Shown in pieces: positions 1-12,003 of a stretch of DNA of 64,000 bases. The DNA is taken from the NCBI GenBank assembly GCA_029582165.1, contig CM055876.1, forward strand, positions 22,654,817-22,718,816, written 5' to 3'. The translations under genes and the position numbers were made by a program. Within the stretch, counting starts at the first letter, position 1, and every line of letters begins with the position of its first letter. The notes beneath the pieces are model-generated. The model was not told the DNA's origin, did no database searches, and saw nothing but the letters and a program-made list of their open reading frames with translations. This DNA is from Portulaca oleracea (taxonomy: Eukaryota > Streptophyta > Magnoliopsida > Caryophyllales > Portulacaceae).

Positions 1-1029
1 ATTAAGAAAGAGATCAAGCTCAGCAGAATCAAGGTCACTTCTAAGGTCATTCCCAATTCCTAATTTGAGAATTTTGCACCACAGCATATCTACTTTTTTT
101 GGTGATGTTTGCTGTTCTGTTCTGAAGGTCGTTGAGCTTATAAACAGTTTGCAAGCTGATGTTCGGCCAAATGTCCTCGTCAGTGCAACAGCTGTTGGTT
201 ATTATGGTTGGTTCAATGTTCATTTGTCATCACGTATTAAATATAGCTTCTCCTTGCTGATGTGTTTCAGATGATTATATGTCAAAGTGATATCTTGAAT
301 GTCCAGGATCGAGTGAGACACGAGTATTTGATGAGCAGAGCCCATCGGGAAATGATTACTTGGCTGAGGTGAATATTAGAATATTAAATATTGTATCATT
401 AAATTGGAATATTAAACATTGTATCATCATTTGTTGTTTGACAATGATCAACACAAATGTCTGGATTTCATTGTTTTTTCCCCTAACCCTTTGCTAAAGC
501 CGTAATGACTAAAGAGTTTGGGTTCTAGGGTAATGTTTCTGTAAATGTAGTTCTTATAGGTCTGGCTTTCATTATTGGAAATGTTTGATGCTCATTATTG
601 AAATATTTCCCTCTGCTTGACACTGCTCATTCTTTTCTTTTCTTTTTTTTTTTTGGGGGGGGGGGGGGGGGTTGTAAAGTTCAATGCAAGTAATAGCATT
701 TTAACCATGGGCGGATATGCACTTTAGTTGGGGCTACCATCAATCCGAAAAATAAAAATAAAATTTAGTATGGTTTGGGATAAAAATTATGGGTTTTATG
801 TTTACCAAATGAAAGTGATAATATGATGGCCACCCCTAATCCCAAGGCTTAGATTGACCACTGAATTCGTAACTACAGTTCTTTTGTTATCCTATGCCTA
901 ATTCACAATGGCTAGTTGCTGATCAGGTTTGTAGAGAATGGGAAGCTACAGCACTCAAAGTGAACAAGGATGTACGAGTGGCACTTATTCGCATCGGTGT
1001 GGTTCTTGGAAAAGATGGAGGTGCTTTAG
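1..1029 (+). CDS. SDR39U1/GC1-like epimerase family protein, partial (both ends missing)
   Basis: Short-chain dehydrogenase-like NAD-binding protein related to SulA/YfcH. In plants this family (GIANT CHLOROPLAST 1) is plastid-localised and implicated in plastid division. Exons read from the sequence: 1-45, 128-206, 307-368 and 927-1029, all with GT-AG borders and conserved phase. Visible family motifs are LVSATAVGYYG (catalytic Tyr region), VFDEQSPSGNDYLAEV, VCREWEATAL and [16 protein letters not shown]. The start lies left of the window. The last exon ends at a normal donor (gtattc at 1030), but no exon for the C-terminal half appears downstream. UFD1 begins on the other strand within about 20 bases. 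This is either a truncated copy at a rearrangement breakpoint or an assembly join. Family identity is confident; functionality is doubtful. Confidence 0.78.
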
Positions 1030-4000
1030 GTATTCAGTGACACTACACACTGAAAAAGCCAGGAACTTTGGCTCTTCTTTCTGAGGCTCCTCTTTCTTGC
1101 TCTCCTTGGCAGCCTCCTGGCAAGAAACAGATACCAATTTTAATGCAGCAAATACAGAGGTTAAAGGTTCGTTTGGTTGGAAAAGTTTCCTAAAAAAGTT
1201 AACTTTTCCAAGTTGACTAATTTTCCAATATTTGGCTCTGCTTACTGCATGGGAAAATTTTGGTGTGAGAGACATTATTTATCTCTCAAACTCAACAAAC
1301 TTTTTCCATGGGGGGATTAGGGAAAGTTTTTCCAAGGATTCTACTAAACAGACCCTAAGAGCTACAATGTACAGAATGAAGAGTGAACAATAATCTGTAC
1401 TTACTGAGAAATGAAGGCGAAGTTACCTTTTGAGGCACCTTAGGACCATGACCAGCAATTGAGCCAAAGACTAGTTTTCCTTGGGACTGACGGTTTGTGC
1501 TCTGAGAACTTGATCCTCCAGCAGGTTGTCCAGCACCCCTAGTGGCAACAGCCCCTTGTATATCTTTAGATGCTGAAGAAGTTGGAGATGGCTCTACTTT
1601 TCCAGGTTTCCCATCCAAGCGTCTTCCAACTCCCGTAAAGGGACTAAATTTTGGCTCAGCTTCAGCTGGCGTATCGTCTGCTGCAGAATTTTCAGACTCC
1701 TGTCAAATAGTTTCCATAGAAAGTGGGGTACCCAAAATGCATTTTAACAACAACGTCTCCTAAAAATAGTTTTCATAAAAGCTGGGGTACCCCTCAAGCA
1801 GTATTTTGAAGCATAGACATAACAACCAGCAATGCACTACTACAACAGTGACCCCATGAGAGAAAGAGAGAGAGATGATCGTCATGATATGCACCTTGAG
1901 GTGGTGCCTTGCTTGGAGTAGCTGCAGCAGGTTTTTCAGGTTCCTTGTAATCAAGAGGTGGTGCAAAGTCCACCTCACAATCAGTCTCAATGATACTAAT
2001 TGCATTAGAAGGCTTTGTCTCTATGATGTCAATATAGTACTTCTTGTTAATATACGCCACCATGATACTGTCTCCAGATGTCAAACACGAGTAATTCCTC
2101 AGTGTAGTCTCCAAACTGTGTTGGGAGGGGAAAAATACATAAGTGCCACATAAATACAAGGATACGATGACCCAATAAGGGATAAACCAGATGAAACAAA
2201 ATGATGAATGGATAAATAGGGTAAAGGAGATCACTGCAGCAAATTAAATTTGATTGGATAAAATGGGATGAGGTCCACCAAGAATTATGAAAGGTAACTA
2301 GATAATGCATGCTACACTCCTAAATAAAACCCAGAAAGTCAAATGATTGGTACAAAGACATAACTTTTGCCCTTGGGTCTTGATCAACTAGTACAATCAC
2401 TTGATTAGTTTCTCTCTGCCAAAACAGGACATTGCTAAAACCTTGGTTTTTGATCCACAAAACTGGTCCTCATCAACAAGTTATGATCTCTTGATTAGTT
2501 TCTCTCATGCCAACACGGGACATTCCCTATGTAGCAATTCCTCTTTCAGAGCATTTCTATCTGACAAAACAGCATATGCAATCAGCAAAATTCCCATTCT
2601 TTTCTGTCCCTTCACACCATTTGAGTTGTGACAATACAATGCCACTTCGACATTGAATTCTCATGGAGTTGTTCACTAACTCTGCATTGGCCAAAAGCTT
2701 TTACAACAGTCACAGTTATGAAGATTCATCAATACCCAGATTTGATTATATTGAAAGCAACACTTATTCATAAGAAATTTAATGACATGCATTGACATCA
2801 ACCTCCACGATGGAACCATTCATAGATCATCAAGTTTTGTGAATAGCATGAAAGGGTGATGTAAACAATGGACTACTTAAATTTAATTTCTATCAATAAA
2901 AGAACTGGGAGACTCACATGGCCTTTGGATTAGATATATCTAAGAAGTCTTTCGTATGAGGTTGCAGTTTAACATATGTGCCCTTTGGAAGGGTAACATT
3001 TTTAACCCGGACAATGTCTCCCTCTTGCAAAAGCATGTTTTGCATCATCTGCAAAACCATTACAAATGAATAGAATAAGGATTTCATATTTGCAGCAGTG
3101 GTGGCTGGTGGGTACAAAGAAGCCTCGAGTCAGCAGGAGAGGGAAATGAAAGGTATACCCAATATGGCATGTATATCATGCCTTCCTCAGCAATGAACTC
3201 CAAAACCCCACAATGGGAGACCTTGTTAACAGCATCATTGCGCAATTCAAAAAGCATTGGATAGTCGATATGAAGAGAAGCTGCACGACCAAATTGATTA
3301 TCAGCATTGTGGTTATCACAAGGCATACAACTGCTATGATTCTTAATATTTAGATAGATGTCAACTAACCGAGTCGATCAAGTGCTGATGGAGGCATTAT
3401 GACTGCAATAACAGCATCATAGGATTAAATGCAGCTAGTCAAAATAAAGGAATATATCGAACAACCCAACATGAAATTAAGGGACTTACTTTTATCACCG
3501 CTTTCAATTTGAGGCTGAACGAAAAATACAAAATATCAGTTAGAAGTTTGAATAGACACATCACACATACAAATTAAAAACCATACATGAAAATACTTGC
3601 ATTTGTATGTAGAATGATAGGTGTGCTACTGATGGTGTTAACAAGTCCAATCAAGCCCTTAAAAAAATACTAAGGGGAAAAACACTCATAACAACCAATC
3701 TACTAAGATTAGATGAAACTAAGCATCTCAACCTTAGGAAGCAAAGATGAAAAAAGACATGTAGACTAGAAGATCAAGCAACCAAACATCCCTATAGAGT
3801 TAACCCAGTTGTTGTACAGTAATCTATGAATCAGTAACTTAGATAGACCTAAGAGAGTATTTGAAGAGAGTTATCCAACCTTTTCAATAAATGATGCTGG
3901 GTAACATCGGTATGACTGCTCAAATGATCCTCCATGGTATCCATAACCATCAAAATACTGTAATATCAAAAGGAATAGAAGCATACAGCCCAGGTTAGAG

Positions 4001-4763
4001 CAGTCTCCACAATTATTCACATACTAAGCAACTAGCAAGTGATATGGAAAATATAAAGCAAGGAGCAACAAGAGAATCTCAATGGTGTCAAGTAATAAAT
4101 CAACAACCGCGGGTACTGAAACACGAAACCATTTGGGGATTTGGGGAAAATAAGCAGCATATGTCCTCAGTTGTCATACAATATGGAAAGAGACAAGACA
4201 AGAAACCATTAATGAGAGTAGAATACAAAACTATTTGTGGGTCTGATGGAATCAACCTCTACAAGAACAGGAATGGTTGTAGAGGTAAGGTTGCCTAAAT
4301 CTCCCTGGTCTCGCAAAAAGCTAGACCCACACCGGGAGTTGTCTTTGATTATACAATATTTGCAAATTCTAATATGAGACCGTCCTACGTAAACTTGCCA
4401 TGAGAAGGATTCGTTGCAGGGTGACATAGTTAATATTTTACTATGACTAATAGGTGATATTAGTCTAATAATTAGAATGACAAGTACAGCACCATAACCT
4501 GAGAACAAGCCCCTGATATCTACTCTTTAACATCTTAATAACATTTGATTTGATTGCAAAGTCATGCTGAGAAAAACAAAACTAAAAGCATAAAATCCAC
4601 CACCATATTTACTAATTTAGTAGTCACTAGTTATCCACAAATGTAACACTTAGGATAGGAGAATCCTACATTATTAATCCTTTCAACTATCAAGTAACTA
4701 TTGTAAGAAACAATCTTGATATATAGCAGTGATATTGACATCTTCTTGAACAATACTGACCAT
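985..4763 (-). CDS. UFD1: Ubiquitin fusion degradation protein UFD1 homolog
   Basis: UFD1 pairs with NPL4 as the substrate-recruiting cofactor of the CDC48/p97 AAA-ATPase, extracting ubiquitinated proteins for the proteasome. Exons (minus): 4763-4761 (ATG only), 3957-3880, 3514-3490, 3402-3370, 3280-3159, 3048-2918, 2115-1895, 1699-1427, 1116-985. Landmarks in order: [78 protein letters not shown], then the low-complexity tail with [15 protein letters not shown]. The start codon sits at the end of an exon whose 5'UTR continues to 4790; an upstream UTR exon ends at 5086. Two oddities: exon 7 ends in phase 1 but exon 8 begins in phase 0, and the usual C-terminal GKKYSL-type ending after PKFLAFS is replaced by unrelated residues read from SDR39U1 antisense. 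Family is certain; whether this allele makes normal UFD1 is not. Confidence 0.85.
1161..1359. repeat. MITE-like insertion in the last UFD1 intron
   Basis: The left end (aaaggttcgtttggttgg) and the reverse complement of the right end (cttagggtctgtttag) are similar imperfect inverted repeats of the GGTCTGTTTGG type common on hAT-like miniature elements. GGAAAAGTTT-type inverted segments follow inside both ends. I could not define a clean target-site duplication. It lies entirely within the intron between UFD1 exons 8 and 9. Confidence 0.45.
1698..1804. repeat. Duplicated intron 3' end next to UFD1 exon 8
   Basis: Two imperfect copies of about 36 bases, near 1698-1733 and 1768-1804. Each contains a tcct..aaatagttt.cata run followed by a ggggtaccc box. 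The first overlaps the exon 8 splice acceptor, so on the minus strand the end of the intron, including an AG, exists twice. Confidence 0.6.
2398..2528. repeat. Short direct repeat in UFD1 intron 6
   Basis: The segment cttgattagtttctctc plus a following gcca..ac.ggacatt occurs twice, about 91 bases apart (near 2400 and 2491). The rest of this roughly 800-base intron shows no coding signal. Confidence 0.5.
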
Positions 4764-5170
4764 TGTTTCCAGCAGCAGGCTCCAAACTGCAAACCCAGAA
4801 AATCCAATTTCGCCCGTAAACTGCCGAGGCAATTAGCTAGCAAGGCAACCAAGAAAGAAGTAGATTAATTGGACATGGAAAGATAACAACTTGCAGAAGA
4901 AACAAAAGAATTTCGGTTAATAATCGAAACTAATCAGAACCCTGAATCCAGTAATGACAGAATGTATAAGTTGTAAATTGAATAAACAAGATACCGAGAA
5001 AAAGATGGAGAATTTTAGTGAATAAATGGGAGCAAGAAAGAGAAAGTTAAAGAAAGCAGCAATGGAGGTCGGAGAAGAGGCATACCGAACGAAAGGATTC
5101 AGAAGAGAGAGTTGATTGCTCCGCAAGACACCTAACAAGAAAACTGGATTCGTGGGGACGATCACCACGC

Positions 5171-6190
5171 CAGAATTTGGGGGGTTTAAATTGTTTACCC
5201 AAACGAAAAAATAAAAAATGGAGATTATTTAATCAAGTATGAGTGCCTATTTTCCATGGGCGGCCACGTAGCTCTTGTTTTGTTAGCATCCGATTCACTT
5301 GGGGAAATTTTACTCTCTGGGGGCCCACTCTTAACTTCTTCTTTTGGGCCAATTGAGACCACTCCGGCCCTTTTTACAAAAAAGTTATTGCAAAAACAAG
5401 AAAAAGAACTCTACAGGTTTTTTTTTTTTTGAAGGGAACTCTAGAGGTTTTGGTAACAAAAATCAATTTTTTTTAAAATAATTTTTTTTACCTTCTAAAA
5501 TTTCAGATAAATTTTTAAATTAATGATATTTAAGAAAACTAGTTTATACTGATAATATCAAGAGTTTTGGCCTCAGATAATTTCAACTTTGGAGCCCTGA
5601 TTGAGAATAATTGAAATTAGTTTTTTTCTTTCAATGGCCCAAACTTTTTACCTATCTTCTATAACTAAACCTTTTATTTTAAACTATCATTAATTCGAAA
5701 TTTGGAAGACACGTAACATTTTGATCTCCTAAAATAGGTAAAAAAAAAACTTAGTTAAATAGGTTTAAAGTTTGTGCTTTTGATGGATAAAAAAAACTGT
5801 TCGGATTATTCGCAATCAAGGCCTCAAAAGTAGAGATTATTTGATATCAAAAACCTTAAATAAACTATATAACAAGTAGTGGGTTATATATGATGAAATG
5901 CTATAAATAAGAGTAGTATTATTTGATCTTATTAAGGCTCTCTTCTTTCCATAGGTAATTACCATTATTTCTTTAGGATTATTAGGATTACCATTATAAT
6001 TTCCGTTTCCCCGCTTAGGGAAGTTACCCAACACATATTCCTCATCCCCGTCCTTGATTTCTTTTAAAATACATAAATACCCTTTCTACATTAACTTTAT
6101 ATGTATAATTTGGGTAATTTTTAATTTTAATCAATAAAAAAACTCCAAGCGTATATAAATAGTTTATTCTCTCTAACCATAATTCCTCAT
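5171..6190. other. AT-rich spacer upstream of UFD1
   Basis: No supported gene. The sequence is rich in A/T homopolymer runs and carries only short non-conserved ORFs. The part nearest 5171 should contain the UFD1 promoter, but I see no clear TATA box. Confidence 0.5.
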
Positions 6191-6197
6191 TCTCACT

Positions 6198-6410
6198 CTA
6201 TAATTGCCTTAGTTTTGGTATTATTCTCATCCTCGCTGGGGCCCCGTTGGGTATGGGTACCCGATAGGGGAAGATTCCCTCCCTCCCCTCCCCCCCCCCC
6301 CGGCGAAACGGATAACGGGCTGGGATGGGGGTGGGGTGCCCATACGGGGATGGGTACGGGGAATATACCCCCCGCACCCGCCCCGCTTTGTTGCCATCCC
6401 TAGACGTGCA
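6198..6410. repeat. GC-rich low-complexity GGGGATGGG / CCCCGCCC tract
   Basis: A degenerate run of cgggtatgggtaccc, ggggatgggtacgggga and ccccgcacccgcccc, including a 12-C homopolymer at 6290-6301, between AT-rich flanks. Translated on the minus strand it gives Pro/Gly/Tyr-rich repeats seen in decayed plant transposon proteins. I treat it as repeat-derived, not a gene. Confidence 0.5.
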
Positions 6411-7130
6411 GGCTGGACACACAGTAGGGCAACACCAACTTTGCAAGGTCATAACTTGATCAATACAAAAGCTTTTTGAATGATTCTTGAGCCTAAATTG
6501 GTTGAAACAAATTGATCTTTTTGCTGGTAAAGTTTGAGCCTTATCACCCCCATGGATCTCTATTAACCAGCCAGAAGTTGGAAACAACTCTTTTGACCGA
6601 TTCTTGTCATTGTTTGCAATCATGGTGTTCTAGCCAATTGCTACCTTGTTGAGCCAGTTATGTGAGGTGTCAAGCTAGGAGTTATTGTTGCATATTATTA
6701 TGATAACTTGGGAAAGAAGCTCATTGAGGTGTCAAGTGTGAAATACATCAAGTTAATGTGTCACTTTGTAGTGTAATCTTTCCATTTCTAGCAAGTTGTC
6801 TTTGTATTCATATTTTTCCTTATTTGAGTCGTGTATGGCAGCCATTGAGGAGCCTTGGACGTTCCGTATATGGAGTTTGTAATATAGAACATTGATAATA
6901 GATTATAGAAAAACTTTGAAAGCTTTTTGCTCTCATTTTTCTCTCAAGTCTTAAATTACTTTATCCATGGTTAATGTGTGTTTAAGCCAAATCCTTTAGA
7001 GATTAGTGGTGTTTAACTTTATCTAATATTGGTGGGTTTGTTGGTTTAGTTGGTGGATTTATCCTTTAAGTCAAAGTTAGTTATTGGTTGGTTCATCAAG
7101 TGTTCATAAAAAATTAAAAAAAAAAACTAA
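6411..7130. other. Unassigned probable transposon debris left of the copia fragment
   Basis: No gene recognised. Sequence such as the run near 6830-6960 (ending in ttttctctcaagtc) resembles the leader part of an LTR, but no matching second LTR or inverted ends were found here. It abuts the point where the copia reverse transcriptase stops, so it may be an unrelated element inserted there or remaining after a deletion. Confidence 0.3.
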
Positions 7131-8829
7131 AGCATTGTCCATCACGAAACTCTCCAGTAAATCAACCTTAGTCTATTGAATAGCATCATAAGCATCTTCA
7201 GCGATCAACAAATCATCCACATAAACCAGTATATAGACATATTTCCCTGTAATTTCCTTGGAAAAAAGTGAGTAGTCACTTTTACATTGAAGGAATCCTT
7301 TGCCAATCAGGAACTTAGTAAGCTCTAAGTTCCATTGCCTTGAAGCCTGTTTCAAACGATAAAGGGATCTTATCAGCCTACAAACTTGACCAGATGCAGC
7401 CTTATGATACCCATCAGGAGGTACCACGTACACCTCTTCATCAATATATCCATGCAAAAATGCATTGTTGATGTCAAGCTGAAATAATGGCCAATCCCTA
7501 GCTACTGCAAGAGCTATAACAACACAAATTGTAGTAAGCTTTGCAAGTTGCAACAGGAGAAAAAGTATGTTTATATATAGTCCTTGTCCTTGACCTGCTC
7601 AAAGACTCTAGTCACAAGTCTAGCCTTGTGTCTCTCAATAGACCCATCAGGCTTGAACTTGGTCTTGTAAACCCACTTAGATGACACAGCTTTCTTCCCT
7701 GGAGGTAGAGATCTGAGAATCCAACTCCCATTTGTTTCCAGGGCCTCAAGCTCCCTATCCATTGCCTTTACCCATTCAGGATATTGTCTAGCTTGTTTAT
7801 AGGAGCTTGGTTCAAGAACTTGTAACATATTTTCCAGATAAGTCATATATGAAGAAGAAAGATGAGAAAGGTCAGATTGATCAAGGATATGATGTGATAT
7901 TTCAGGTATAGAAAAATTAGGGGATAAAGTTAAAATGGAAGCTGTTGTAGCTCTTGTTTTAGGTTTTTGTGTACAAGAAAAATCTTTTAGCCAAGAAGGA
8001 GGGCCTCTAGTTCCAGTAGATCTTCTCAAATCAGGAGAAGAAGAACAAGAAGGGTGAGATGTAGGAATAGGTTGATCAGAAGAAACATGTTGTTAAGTAT
8101 TGGATGGAGATTGAGTGGAAGTAGAAGCTCTTTGTGTGGAATCAGTAGGAGAATGATGTGAACTATTGAGGGAATTATGATGTTGATTATGAGCAGTAGG
8201 TGTTGCAATAGATTGAGGAGTGAAATTAAAATTTTCAACATCAGCAAAATGATCAAGCAAAGGAAACAAAGATTCTCCATGAGTGTCACCGGTATTGATG
8301 TTTGGGGCCAAACTTTGTTTGAAAGGAAAAATGTATTCTTGAACAATAATGTCTCTACTGTGAAAAACTCGTTTGGTTTGTAAATCAAGGACTTTGTAAC
8401 CTTTTAAACAAGTAGTATAACAAAGAAGAACACACTAGCAAATTTGTCTTGTATTCCCGTGTTATGAGTGAAACAAAGACATCCAATATAGTTCTTAAAC
8501 CTTTTAAATCTGGTTTCTTGTTATATAAAATTTCAAAGGGACTTTTTCAATTAAGAACAATTGTAGGAAGTTTGTTTATAAGATGAGTAGCAACTAGAAC
8601 ACAATCACCCCAAAAGGCTTTTGGAAATCCAGCTTGAAACATGACAGCTCTAGCCATTTCAAGTAAATGTCTATGTTTTCTTTCAGCAACCCCATTTTGT
8701 TGGAGAGTTTTAACCATAGATCTTTGTATTAAAATTCATTTTTCTTGGAAAAAATTCAGACAAATGGTATTGATGAATTTTTTACCATTATCTGTTCTGA
8801 ATTGATGAATTTTCTTATTAAACTGAGTA
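7131..8829 (-). pseudogene. Ty1/copia pol, 3' fragment: integrase core, RT start
   Basis: This is the downstream half of a copia polyprotein on the minus strand. Reading from 8829: integrase core with FRTDNG and NGVAERKHRHLLEMAR, then the FPKAFWGDCVLVATHLIN region, the GYKVLDLQTKRVFHSRD segment, a Ser/Thr-rich linker, then reverse transcriptase with WVYKTKFKPDG, LFQLDINNAFLHG and the YVDD active site near 7215. There are in-frame stops (one replaces Trp after FFQEK; others at 8093 and after KSDYI-like residues) and at least one frameshift near 7565. The frame stops just past YVDD; RNase H and the 3' LTR are absent. It continues the fragment at 23335-25456. Confidence 0.88.
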
Positions 8830-8834
8830 TTGAT
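8830..8834. repeat. Left target-site duplication (TTGAT)
   Basis: TTGAT directly precedes the TG of the left LTR and recurs at 23330-23334 directly after the CA of the right LTR. This is a perfect 5-bp duplication, as made by retroviral-type integrases. Confidence 0.9.
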
Positions 8835-9317
8835 TGTTCGGTTGCGTATTTTTGGGTTTTTGTGAAGTAAGGGTTGTCGAATCCACAGGGATGAGTTTTA
8901 GGCTTAACAAGGGAATTGGTTTGCGTAAGGGGTTTTTAAGTGCGAAAAGCGGTAAATTATGTAAGGAACGCAATTAAACTAATCTAGACACGGATTCAAA
9001 GAAAGCAATAAAAGTATGAAAAGATGAACTAAACCAAATCAACAAGGAAATCTCTAACTAGGAAAACAATAAAAAGCAATGACTGAAAAATGAAATTGGG
9101 AACAAGAAATTATACCTTCGATGAACTAATCTTCACTTGAATCCTTCACCTTGAATTTTCCCCCGAACAAACAAGAAAATTGTGAATTGGATTACTAAGA
9201 ATCCCCAAATCCTCACTTGAGAGTAGAATTTGTGACCCTTAGCCCTCCTCCTCACTAAAAGTTGGATTTGGTGTGAACTAGCACTAGAAAGCTTTGAATG
9301 CAATCAACAATGGAAGC

Positions 9318-9360
<43 letters not shown>

Positions 9361-10219
9361 CTTTGTAAATTATTTCAATGGAAATTGCTTGAAAGAAAGT
9401 TGAATACAATGAAAGAAAGCTTGCAGAACAATTAAAAACTTAATGAAAGATTAAAGAGATGCAATAAAACTAAATCTAACCTAATCCTAATCTAATTCTA
9501 CTTGATAACAAAGCTGAAAATCTGTGGGTATTTATAGAAGAAAATAAAACATAGCCAAACCCTAAATTAAAGCACGGCCGCGCATTTTCATTTTCGCAGA
9601 TTGTCGAGAGGTCGAGGTCGCGACACCAAGGGTCGCGGGCGCGACACCAAGGGTCGCGGGCGCGACGCCTCTCTGCCCGACCGTTCGTTGCTTCGTTCAT
9701 CAGCTCTCGCGGGCGTTACATAAATTGTAGCGGGCGTGACCACAATCTGTCGCGGGTGCGACACAAACGGTCACGGGCGTGATGTCATTCTGATTCCCTG
9801 TTTTGGCTGATTTCTTAACACCCAGAAGCTGGTTGCGGGCGTTACATAAATTTTAGCGAGCGCGACGCCCGACTGACTCGAGTGCGAAGCTCGGCTGCCA
9901 CCTTCCCGTGTCGTCCTTCCTTGGCTTGTAACGCCCGCTACAAGCAATGTAGCGGGTGTTACACCCCTGTTTTGCACCAAAACTTGAGAAGGGTTCCCGG
10001 TTTTGTCTCGCCTCGATTCTCGGCTCGGGTTAGCTCGGGTCGGCTCGGGAAATCACTCGGGATTCCCTACAAAGCCTTAATTAAGTCCAATTTCCTTCTA
10101 ACTCTTTATTTTCCTGCAAAACATAAAATCATCATATCTAATATATAATTAAGGGGCTAGAACAAGCAAAAATACTCTATAAATGATAAGAATTCGGCTC
10201 GGAACGAGACCGAAAAACA
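8835..10219 (-). repeat. Left (3') LTR of the non-autonomous retroelement
   Basis: 1385 bases, beginning TGTTCGGTTGCG. It matches 22337-23329 along its length, but keeps about 370 bases that the other LTR lacks (roughly 9054-9435, including a GA microsatellite at 9322-9354). It holds the CpG-rich gcgggcgcgac repeats. The inner end reads ccgaaaaaca instead of ccgaaca, so the exact inner boundary is uncertain by a few bases. Confidence 0.85.
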
Positions 10220-12003
10220 CTCCCACACAAGGGTTTGCTCGACCCGGGCAAACTAAAAACAAAGATAAAGAAAGGGAAAAGGAAACTAACTACCCTAACT
10301 CACTTTCGCAGGAATCGTGGGTGCATTTAGCACATGCATCAAACCCTTTACACCCCTTGGTAGCCCAAGTGGACGAGGAAGGTCTCGTGAGGGTTTATAG
10401 AAGCTATACCCACAAAAGCCATGAAAGAAAAAGGGAAAGAAAGAAAAGGTGAAAAACCAAAAACAAAAACAAAACAAAGGCGAAGAAGATATTCACATCC
10501 CCAATCATGCACTTAGTTCCCCAACCCGCCTCAACAATCAAATGGAAGAAGCAAATATGAACAAACAAGGACACAAAGGTTAGAAAACTGCCAATCCTTG
10601 ATGTTTTCAACCCCGGCACTTCATGATGAGCAAAATTCCTTGTGCACAAGTGCAAGTGGGCCTTAATCGATCCTTCCTAACCTAAATCAGACAATCAAAG
10701 TCATTTTCATACTCAAGCTTGGGGTTATTAGCTAACCTAACTGCACTCTTTATTTTTCTTTCAACTTCTCTTTTCTTTTCCTTTTCTTTTTCACTTTCTC
10801 AACTTTTTCTTTTTCTTTTGCTTTTTCTTTCCTTTTTATTATGCTTTCTTTTTCTTTTTCTTCACTCTTTTCTTTCTTTATTAAGCCTCACTCTCAATCC
10901 GTTTTGTAAGATTTTAGGGCGTCGACGTCGGGTTTTACGAGAATCAGACCGGCCTTCGCAAAGGGTTACCCTACCTAATTCGGGTTACTCCATACGTAAA
11001 CATTGTACTTAAGGGGTCTGGGCGCCGTCCACCCATACCAACCCTCATCAGTGGAACCGGCAGTAATTAATTCATTCATTAATTAAGACGAGCAAGAGCA
11101 TTGAACAATTAAGACCATCCAACTTTGGGCAAGAAATTCACAATCGGGGCGTGTAAGAGGTGAGGACTCTGCTTTCACATTCCATGTAAAGGTCTAATAG
11201 AGATAAATCATGTGCAGAAATCCTTCCTAAGGCCTATCATTATCCATATCGGCCACTTCTAACTGATTAAATCGGCCAATTAGACAATTACCTACACAAT
11301 TGTGAACGAAAGCATCTTCAAAAAGAAAAAGAAACACTTTTGGGGGGTTTTTCAAAACTCTTTTTCCCTTTTTCACACAAAATTTTTCAGATTTTAGCAA
11401 AAACTACAAAAAACAAAATCAAAATACTAGGTTGTCTACCCATAAACATGAAAAATGTCACCCCTACTCCAACACAAAACATCATAATGTCCCCATTGTG
11501 AGAAGGGTGTCACAAGTAAGTAGAGAACCTAAGAAAAGCATATATACAAAACACTTATCACATAAAAATCGGTGGCGACCCGAGCCCACACGGCTCCAAC
11601 AACAAGAGAATCCTAACATTCACACACAAGGGGTTCGCCACCCAAAAGGAAAAATCAAGCATGCAACATGGATCAAGAATATATACACTCAAAGAGAGGG
11701 CGGAAGGAGGTTACCTCAAAATCTTCAATTAAATACAACTCGATCCGCGATCCAAAAGCACCAAGCATAAGGTTAGGATATACAATTTAAACTCATCTAA
11801 ATGCTTAGAACTTGGCATGCAAGATTAAAAGAAACAAAATAAAAATATATACAAGACACTACTAACTAAAGAACTAAAGAAAAACCAAAATATTTACAAA
11901 ATGAACCTCTCTTTTTTTTCTTTTCTTAGACTCAAAAGCCGGAATGCATACTACCCCCTCCCCCCCCCCCCCCCCACTTCCATACAAAGAGGCTCCAATG
12001 TCC
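10220..12003. other. Retroelement interior, 3' non-coding part
   Basis: No convincing ORF. It holds a long T/C-rich tract (about 10740-10890, purine-rich on the element's sense strand) and a 16-C homopolymer at 11960-11975. This is untranslated element sequence between the unknown ORF and the 3' LTR. Confidence 0.5.

Noticed and set aside
6198..6623. 141-codon minus-strand ORF with Pro/Tyr/Gly repeats
   Set aside because: Its C-terminal half is a GC-rich simple tract and the rest resembles nothing conserved; judged transposon debris.
10719..11012. Hydrophobic Phe/Leu/Ser-rich plus-strand ORF
   Set aside because: Produced by a T/C-rich tract in the retroelement interior; no conserved features.
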